From Planctomycetota bacterium (GTDB lineage: Bacteria; Planctomycetota; UBA8742; UBA2392), in assembly GCA_020849795.1 (NCBI GenBank), contig JADZFR010000050.1, forward strand, positions 121,371 through 185,370: a stretch of 64,000 nt of DNA, read 5' to 3'. Shown here one piece after another: positions 59,611 through 64,000 of this stretch. The position numbers and the translations under genes are program-made. The notes beneath the pieces are model-generated. The model saw nothing but the letters and a program-made list of their open reading frames with translations. It had not been told where the DNA came from and searched no databases. The stretch's first letter is position 1, and each line of letters starts with the position of its first letter.

Positions 59611-60768
59611 GTGCGCTTTGAGCTGAATGAAGAACTGGCCCTGCTGCAGCAGACGACGCGGGACTTTGCCAACAGCGAGCTGAAGGCGGCTGCGCGCCGC
59701 ATGGACGAGACGGAAGTCTTCGAGCTCGATGTGTTCAAGAAAATGGCCGAGTTGGGCCTGACCGGTTTGACCATCCCTGAGCGCTTCGGCGGCAGCGGTT
59801 TCTACGACCAGGGCATGCCCAACCAGGCCGCGTGCGTCACCCTGGAAGAAGTCAACCGCGTGTGTGCCAGCACCGGCGTTACGCTGAGCGTGCATATGTC
59901 GCTGTTCTCAAGCCTGCTCACAAAATGGGGCAACCCAGAGCAGCACCAGCGCGTGCTGCCCAAGGTCGCCAGTGGCGAATGGCTGGGCGCGTACTGCCTG
60001 TCCGAAGCCGGCAGCGGCACTGACGCCGGCAGCCTGGTGTGTGAGGCGCGCAAGGACGGCAGCGAATACGTGCTGAACGGCAGCAAACTGTGGATCACCA
60101 GCGCGCCCTATGCCGACGTGTTCATCGTGTTCGCGCGCACCGACAAGGCCCAGAAAACGCGCGGCATCAGCGCATTCATCGTCGAGGGCAGCCGCAAGGG
60201 CATCACCATCGGCAAGAAGGAAAAGAAGATGGGCATCCGCGGCAGCGCCACCAGCGAGGTGCTGTTTGAGGATTGCCGCATCCCCGCCTCCAACCTGATC
60301 GGTGAAGAAAACCTTGGCTTCAAAATCGCGCTGGATACCCTCGATGGCGGCCGCAACGGTATCGCCGCGCAGGCCGTCGGCATCGGCCGCGCGTGCCTTG
60401 AGGACGCCACCGAATACGCCAAGACCCGCGAACAATTCGGGCAGCCGATTGCCAACTTTCAGGCCGTGCAGTGGATGCTCGCCGACATGACGATGAAGCT
60501 GGATGCCGCCCGCCTGCTGATGTACCGCGCCGCGTGGCTGCGCGACAACGGCAAGCCCTGCACCACAGAAAGCGCCATGGCCAAGCTGTTCGCCAGCGAA
60601 GCCGCCAACAAGGCCGCCAAAGACGCGGTGCAGATCTTCGGCGGCAACGGCTACAGCAAAGAGTACAACGTCGAGCGCTACTTCCGCGACGCCCGCATCA
60701 CCGAGATCTACGAGGGCACAAGCCAGGTGCAGCGCATCGTCATCGCGCGAAACCTGCTGGGCGACTGA
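59611..60768 (+). CDS. Acyl-CoA dehydrogenase
   Basis: A 385-residue FAD flavoprotein that introduces the C2-C3 double bond into acyl-CoA. Seen: N-terminal helical domain (LLQQTTRDFANSELKAAARR), the FAD-site strands AYCLSEAGSGTDAGSL and KLWITSAPYADVFIVFART, and the C-terminal KDAVQIFGGNGYSKEYNVERYFRDARITEIYEGTSQVQR. The Glu in EIYEGTSQ is the usual catalytic base of short- and branched-chain members. It starts at a GTG (59611), with GGAGG 7 bases upstream. No beta-oxidation genes are adjacent. Confidence 0.93.
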   Translation: MRFELNEELALLQQTTRDFANSELKAAARRMDETEVFELDVFKKMAELGLTGLTIPERFGGSGFYDQGMPNQAACVTLEEVNRVCASTGVTLSVHMSLFSSLLTKWGNPEQHQRVLPKVASGEWLGAYCLSEAGSGTDAGSLVCEARKDGSEYVLNGSKLWITSAPYADVFIVFARTDKAQKTRGISAFIVEGSRKGITIGKKEKKMGIRGSATSEVLFEDCRIPASNLIGEENLGFKIALDTLDGGRNGIAAQAVGIGRACLEDATEYAKTREQFGQPIANFQAVQWMLADMTMKLDAARLLMYRAAWLRDNGKPCTTESAMAKLFASEAANKAAKDAVQIFGGNGYSKEYNVERYFRDARITEIYEGTSQVQRIVIARNLLGD

Positions 60769-60810
60769 GCGGGCGGCCCGAATGCCCCTCGCGGTAAGGG
60801 CACCCGCCGC

Positions 60811-60822
60811 TACCATGGGGCC
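60811..60822 (+). promoter_or_regulatory. -10-like element before a secreted protein gene
   Basis: TACCAT (60811-60816) ends exactly 6 bases before the ATG at 60823. GGGG between them is too close to serve as a ribosome site. Confidence 0.4.
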
Positions 60823-61752
60823 ATGCGCCTGACGTTGGCCATCCTGCTTGCATGCGTGACCGGCGCGCTGGTCCGGGCCGACGAGGTCGCGCCCGCAAAG
60901 CACGAGCTGCGTGAGGCGTGGCAGAAAGACTTCGTCTACACCATCGACGAAACCGAAACCGTGGACAGCACCACGGTCTTTCACGTCGCCCAGAAAGACG
61001 GCGGCAAGCAGCGCGTGGCCGGCGGCGTCACCGACAAGCACGAGCGCGTACTGGACTGTACGCCCGTGGCCTTTGACGACAGCGGCGCCACCAAGCTGCA
61101 TTTCACCGTGCTCAAGCACACACTATTGAGACATGAACTGCCCCCCGGCGAAGCCGCCGCCCGGCAGACCCACAACGGCCACGGACCGTTCACCGGCGCC
61201 GAATGGGACGAGGAGTGGAAGACCGACCACTGGAAGCGCGCGCTGACCAAGGCCGCCACAAGCCAGTTCGGCCAGTTTCCGGAAGAGCTGATGAAGGCCA
61301 TGCGCGCCAGGCGCTACACGCGGCAGCACTTCATGCTGCCCGCCGACGCCGTCGCCGAGGGCGCGACATGGAAGCCTGACGCCAAGCACCTGCTGGAACA
61401 GTTCAAGCAGTTTCAGCGCCAGCCCGACGCGCCGGAGCTTGAAATCGAGTGCAAGCTCGAAAGCGTGAAAGACGGCCGCGCCGTGATCACGCTTAAGTGG
61501 AAGGCCGAGAAGTTGCTGCCGGTCAAGGGCGACACCGGCTCAGACTGGAAAGAAGGAACAACCGTCACGATTGCCGGCACGGCGACGCTGACACTGCATC
61601 TGGCCGACCAGCTTGTGGAAAAGTTCGAAAGCGAGACAACGGCTGAGCTTGAGGGCGAACTCTGGAATTCCGGGGCATGGTTGCCAACAGAGGCAACGCT
61701 CAAATGTTCCAGGGTCGTGGCCACGACGCGCAAGAAAGTGGAACCCAAGTAG
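60823..61752 (+). CDS. Secreted protein of unknown function
   Basis: A 309-residue exported protein: signal peptide MRLTLAILLACVTGALVRA-D. The mature part is mixed alpha/beta with many charged residues (DFVYTIDETETVDSTTVFHVAQKD, LHFTVLKHTLLRHELPPGEAA, TVTIAGTATLTLHLADQLVEKF) and ends in a basic tail. No known domain. The organisation recalls secreted planctomycete proteins with lipocalin-like or beta-sandwich parts, but this is a guess. Confidence 0.68.
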   Translation: MRLTLAILLACVTGALVRADEVAPAKHELREAWQKDFVYTIDETETVDSTTVFHVAQKDGGKQRVAGGVTDKHERVLDCTPVAFDDSGATKLHFTVLKHTLLRHELPPGEAAARQTHNGHGPFTGAEWDEEWKTDHWKRALTKAATSQFGQFPEELMKAMRARRYTRQHFMLPADAVAEGATWKPDAKHLLEQFKQFQRQPDAPELEIECKLESVKDGRAVITLKWKAEKLLPVKGDTGSDWKEGTTVTIAGTATLTLHLADQLVEKFESETTAELEGELWNSGAWLPTEATLKCSRVVATTRKKVEPK

Positions 61753-61816
61753 CCCTGCCCATGGCCGAATGACGCCATCCGCGGCATAATCAGGGACCAG
61801 CGGGCCGGGATAACGC

Positions 61817-62872
61817 ATGAGCCAGGTTCAAAACACCGACCCCATCATCGGCCAGCAGTTTGGCAACGTGGTGGCGCAGAGCATTCTTGGCCGTGGCGGC
61901 ATGGGTGCCGTGTACCTTGGCTACCACCCCGGCCTGGACATGAAGGTTGCCATCAAGCTGCTGCCCGACCTGTTTGTCGGCAAGCGCGAACTGGTCGAGC
62001 GCTTTCTGCGCGAGGCACGAGTCAGCGGCAAGCTGCAACACCCCAACATTGTCCGCACCCTCGACGTCGGCCAGAGCCACGGCGTGTACTACCTGATCAT
62101 GGAGTACGTCGAGGGCATCGACGCCCAGAAGCTGCTCGACCGCGAAGGCCGCTTCACGCCCATGCGCGCCATCAACATCTGCGGCTTTGTCGCCCGCGCG
62201 CTGGGCGAAGCGCACGAACAGGGCGTGATGCACCGCGACATCAAGCCCGCGAACATCCTGATTGCCCGCGACGGCAAGGTGAAGGTCACCGACTTCGGCC
62301 TTGCGCGCAGCATCACCAACACTGCCACCGCCCTGACGCTCAGCAACCAGGTCGTCGGCACGCCCAACTACATGGCGCCCGAACAGATCAAGAGCATGGA
62401 TGTCGACGCCCGCGTTGACATCTACGCCCTGGGCGTGACCTTCTGCCAGTTCCTGACCGGCCAATTGCCGTTCGACGGGCCCACGCCGATGGCCACGCTG
62501 CTCAACGTGGTCAACGAGTCGCTGGCCCTGCCCAAGGAAATCTTTGACCCGCTGCCGCGCGAAATGCGCGAAGCCATTGTCGCCATGACCGCCAAAGACC
62601 CGCGCCGCCGCCTGCCCAACATTGCCGCCGTGCTTGCCGTGCTCAAGAAAGCCCGCGACGCGTTACGCAAAGCCGGCCTGGACAGCACCGAGCCCTTGAA
62701 AGGCCCGCCGCGCAGCAGCAGCCCCGCCATTCCAAGCATGGGCGGCAGCAGCAGCGGCAGCTTCTCAAGCCGCGCCAGCACCCAGTTGCCGCGCAGCAGC
62801 CCCGACAGCTTCAGCAAGCCCCTCGGCAGCGGGCCGGTCACGCCGCCGAAACCAGGCGGCCGCAAGAGCTGA
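61817..62872 (+). CDS. Hanks-type Ser/Thr protein kinase, canonical
   Basis: A 351-residue cytosolic kinase with all key motifs: glycine loop GRGGMGAV (25-32), K47 in VAIKLLP, E66-type helix Glu, HRDIKPAN (139-146), DFG (159-161), GTPNYMAPEQ and DVDARVDIYALGVTFCQFLTGQLPF. The last 55 residues are a Ser/Pro-rich tail without a membrane segment, likely phosphorylated. It is followed 72 bases later by the pseudopilin-like gene, a possible substrate or partner. Unlike the kinase gene at 12094, no N-lobe insertion. Confidence 0.92.
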   Translation: MSQVQNTDPIIGQQFGNVVAQSILGRGGMGAVYLGYHPGLDMKVAIKLLPDLFVGKRELVERFLREARVSGKLQHPNIVRTLDVGQSHGVYYLIMEYVEGIDAQKLLDREGRFTPMRAINICGFVARALGEAHEQGVMHRDIKPANILIARDGKVKVTDFGLARSITNTATALTLSNQVVGTPNYMAPEQIKSMDVDARVDIYALGVTFCQFLTGQLPFDGPTPMATLLNVVNESLALPKEIFDPLPREMREAIVAMTAKDPRRRLPNIAAVLAVLKKARDALRKAGLDSTEPLKGPPRSSSPAIPSMGGSSSGSFSSRASTQLPRSSPDSFSKPLGSGPVTPPKPGGRKS

Positions 62873-62944
62873 ACACCGGCGAAATTTCGGATTGTGACTT
62901 TGCCATCGTTGGTATGATTCGCGCTCGACGATTGGAGCGCACTC

Positions 62945-63730
62945 ATGAACCAGCCGATGCAGCCCGGCCAGCCCGGACAGCCGCCGCAGTACCCGCCCAT
63001 GCCGGGCCAGCCCGGCCAGCCCTACCCGCCCAACATGCAGGGCCAGCCGTATCCGCCGTATCCGCCCTACCCGCCACAAAAGCAGGGCATGAGCGGGGGC
63101 AAGATCGCGCTGATTATCGTCGGCGTGGTTTTCGCCGTGCTGTTCCTGGGTGGCTTGCTGGTCGGCGTGCTGGCCGTCGCGACAGTCCCCAAGATCAACG
63201 CGGCCAAGAACAAGCTTGAGCTGAAGCAACTCGGCGACCTGGAAACGGGCCTGCGCAATATCGCCGTCGATAACGCGAAAAAGATGAGTCTCAAAAACCC
63301 GACGCTGGCGGACGCCTCGGGCCGGGACTTCTACGAACGCGCATTCAAGAAAAAGCTCCTCGACGACGGGCTGGTCAACAAGATCTGCAGCCTGAACAGC
63401 AGCGACAGTCCAGCCGACAAGAGCTTCATTGACGGCGGCGGCAGCCTGCCAAGCACGTCGTGCTCCTATACGGCGCCCAGGGGCGGCGAGCTCTTGTCGT
63501 TGATGATCCGCAAGGGTTCCAAGCGCACGGTGCTGATTACGTTCAACTCGCGCAACTGGAACAACTACGCCAACGACGGCGTGCCCGTGGTCTGGTCTGA
63601 CGGTGAAACGCCGGTCTTCATGACCTTCGACGAGGCCCAGCGCGACTGGGGCATCACCCGCGCCGAATGGGACGACCCCGCCGGCAAACTCTTCGGCAAG
63701 AAAGCACCCTTCGACCACACCTACGAGTAA
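62945..63730 (+). CDS. Pseudopilin-like membrane protein with Pro-rich cytosolic extension
   Basis: A 261-residue protein. The first 50 residues are Pro/Gln/Gly/Tyr-rich (QPGQPPQYPPMPGQPGQPYP). They are followed by one long hydrophobic helix (ALIIVGVVFAVLFLGGLLVGVLAV) and then ATVPKINAAKNKLELKQLGDLETGL. The latter has the pattern of type IV pilin and pseudopilin helices but lacks a short leader with a prepilin peptidase site (GFTLxE). The C-terminal 160 residues form a globular domain with two cysteines (KICSLNSSDS, TSCSYTAP). GGAG precedes the ATG. Unknown function; next to a kinase gene. Confidence 0.7.
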   Translation: MNQPMQPGQPGQPPQYPPMPGQPGQPYPPNMQGQPYPPYPPYPPQKQGMSGGKIALIIVGVVFAVLFLGGLLVGVLAVATVPKINAAKNKLELKQLGDLETGLRNIAVDNAKKMSLKNPTLADASGRDFYERAFKKKLLDDGLVNKICSLNSSDSPADKSFIDGGGSLPSTSCSYTAPRGGELLSLMIRKGSKRTVLITFNSRNWNNYANDGVPVVWSDGETPVFMTFDEAQRDWGITRAEWDDPAGKLFGKKAPFDHTYE

Positions 63731-63743
63731 TCGCCGCGCGCAG

Positions 63744-63998
63744 CTAGGCGCCTGATGCTGCTAACTCCGGCGTTTGCTTCAGCGATTCGACGTACTTGTC
63801 CCACGCGGCTTGCGTTTCGGGGTCGGTCGCGGGGTCGTAGCGTGGCGGCGGCGGGAACGCCGGCTGGGGAGCTTGCGCGGGCTTTGGCGGCGGCGGGATC
63901 TCTGCCGCGGCCTGCTGTGTCACCGCCGTATCATGCTGCGGCTGTGGGCCGAACTTTTCTTCGACGCATTGCAGGGCAGCGTCGCGGGCCTGGGTCAT
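63744..63998 (-). CDS. Proline-rich hypothetical protein (possibly partial)
   Basis: The visible part encodes 84 residues, beginning MTQARDAALQCVEEKFGPQ, with a long Pro/Ala-rich stretch (IPPPPKPAQAPQPAFPPPP) and the end KYVESLKQTPELAASGA. The frame remains open at the window edge, so the true start may lie beyond it. It converges with the pseudopilin-like gene. No family recognised. Confidence 0.5.
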   Translation of the reverse strand: MTQARDAALQCVEEKFGPQPQHDTAVTQQAAAEIPPPPKPAQAPQPAFPPPPRYDPATDPETQAAWDKYVESLKQTPELAASGA

Positions 63999-64000
63999 CA

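Noticed and set aside
59908..61119. Long minus-strand frame opposite the acyl-CoA dehydrogenase gene
   Set aside because: It overlaps two well-supported plus-strand genes and has no domain pattern; a high-GC shadow frame.

Overview
The window is GC-rich bacterial chromosome with about 66 protein genes on both strands and very short gaps between them. The content points to the Planctomycetota or a near relative in the PVC group. The evidence is a DUF1549/DUF1553 (PSD-type) protein with its CAECHDHP motif, two Hanks-type Ser/Thr kinases, secreted multihaem cytochromes c, many lipoproteins and secreted proteins of unknown function, a DUF58 plus BatA-like pair, and a lone rnpA without rpmH. This placement is inference from gene content. 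I see no tRNA or rRNA genes, CRISPR array, insertion sequence or prophage.

Layout. 1-4740: the end of an RluA-type pseudouridine synthase gene, a tetrahaem cytochrome, a GspE-N-like protein, a cysteine-less thioredoxin-fold protein with a lipoprotein, and a secreted helical protein. 4848-13860: information-processing and glycolytic core (rpsO-pnp, ispD, eno), then a TPR protein, a small DUF6899-like protein, a kinase and a zinc-ribbon protein. 13873-24447: outer-membrane-type barrel, pentahaem cytochrome, a three-gene envelope cluster, a BatA-like/DUF58 pair and a UbiB/ABC1 kinase. 24632-32571: PSD-type protein, CDF metal exporter, priA, rnpA, VOC and EEP enzymes, small membrane proteins. 32808-38131: lipoprotein, HI0933-like flavoprotein, PTPS/QueD-like enzyme, a ParE-type toxin-antitoxin pair, pheS, proline-rich repeat protein. 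38128-43365: a P-loop protein of unknown role next to argG, argH and an ArgE/DapE-type deacylase. 43715-49489: ferrous iron uptake (feoA, feoA, feoB and a 48-residue FeoB-associated protein) divergent from a zinc/manganese ABC transporter. 49536-54713: DoxX-like, protoglobin-like, AlkD-like, XdhC-like and MocA-like proteins, two paralogous lipoproteins and a FabL-like reductase. 54837-64000: a beta-helix/parvulin fusion, a polytopic membrane protein, acyl-CoA dehydrogenase, a canonical kinase and a pseudopilin-like protein.

Two signals go beyond the genes. First, several intergenic gaps are filled by large imperfect palindromes built from short degenerate words (ACACAGAT, GAGACGC, GCCAAG, GTTGTCAG, CCAATA). 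Most start at, or contain, the stop codon of the upstream gene. Second, at least fourteen genes carry a TAnnnT hexamer ending 6-9 bases before the start codon, mostly with no Shine-Dalgarno sequence; in eight the gap is exactly 6. That is the expected signature of leaderless transcription. The most interesting protein-level items are the beta-helix/parvulin fusion, the arg-linked P-loop protein, the FeoB with a large periplasmic insertion, and enzyme-fold proteins that lack their usual catalytic cysteines.
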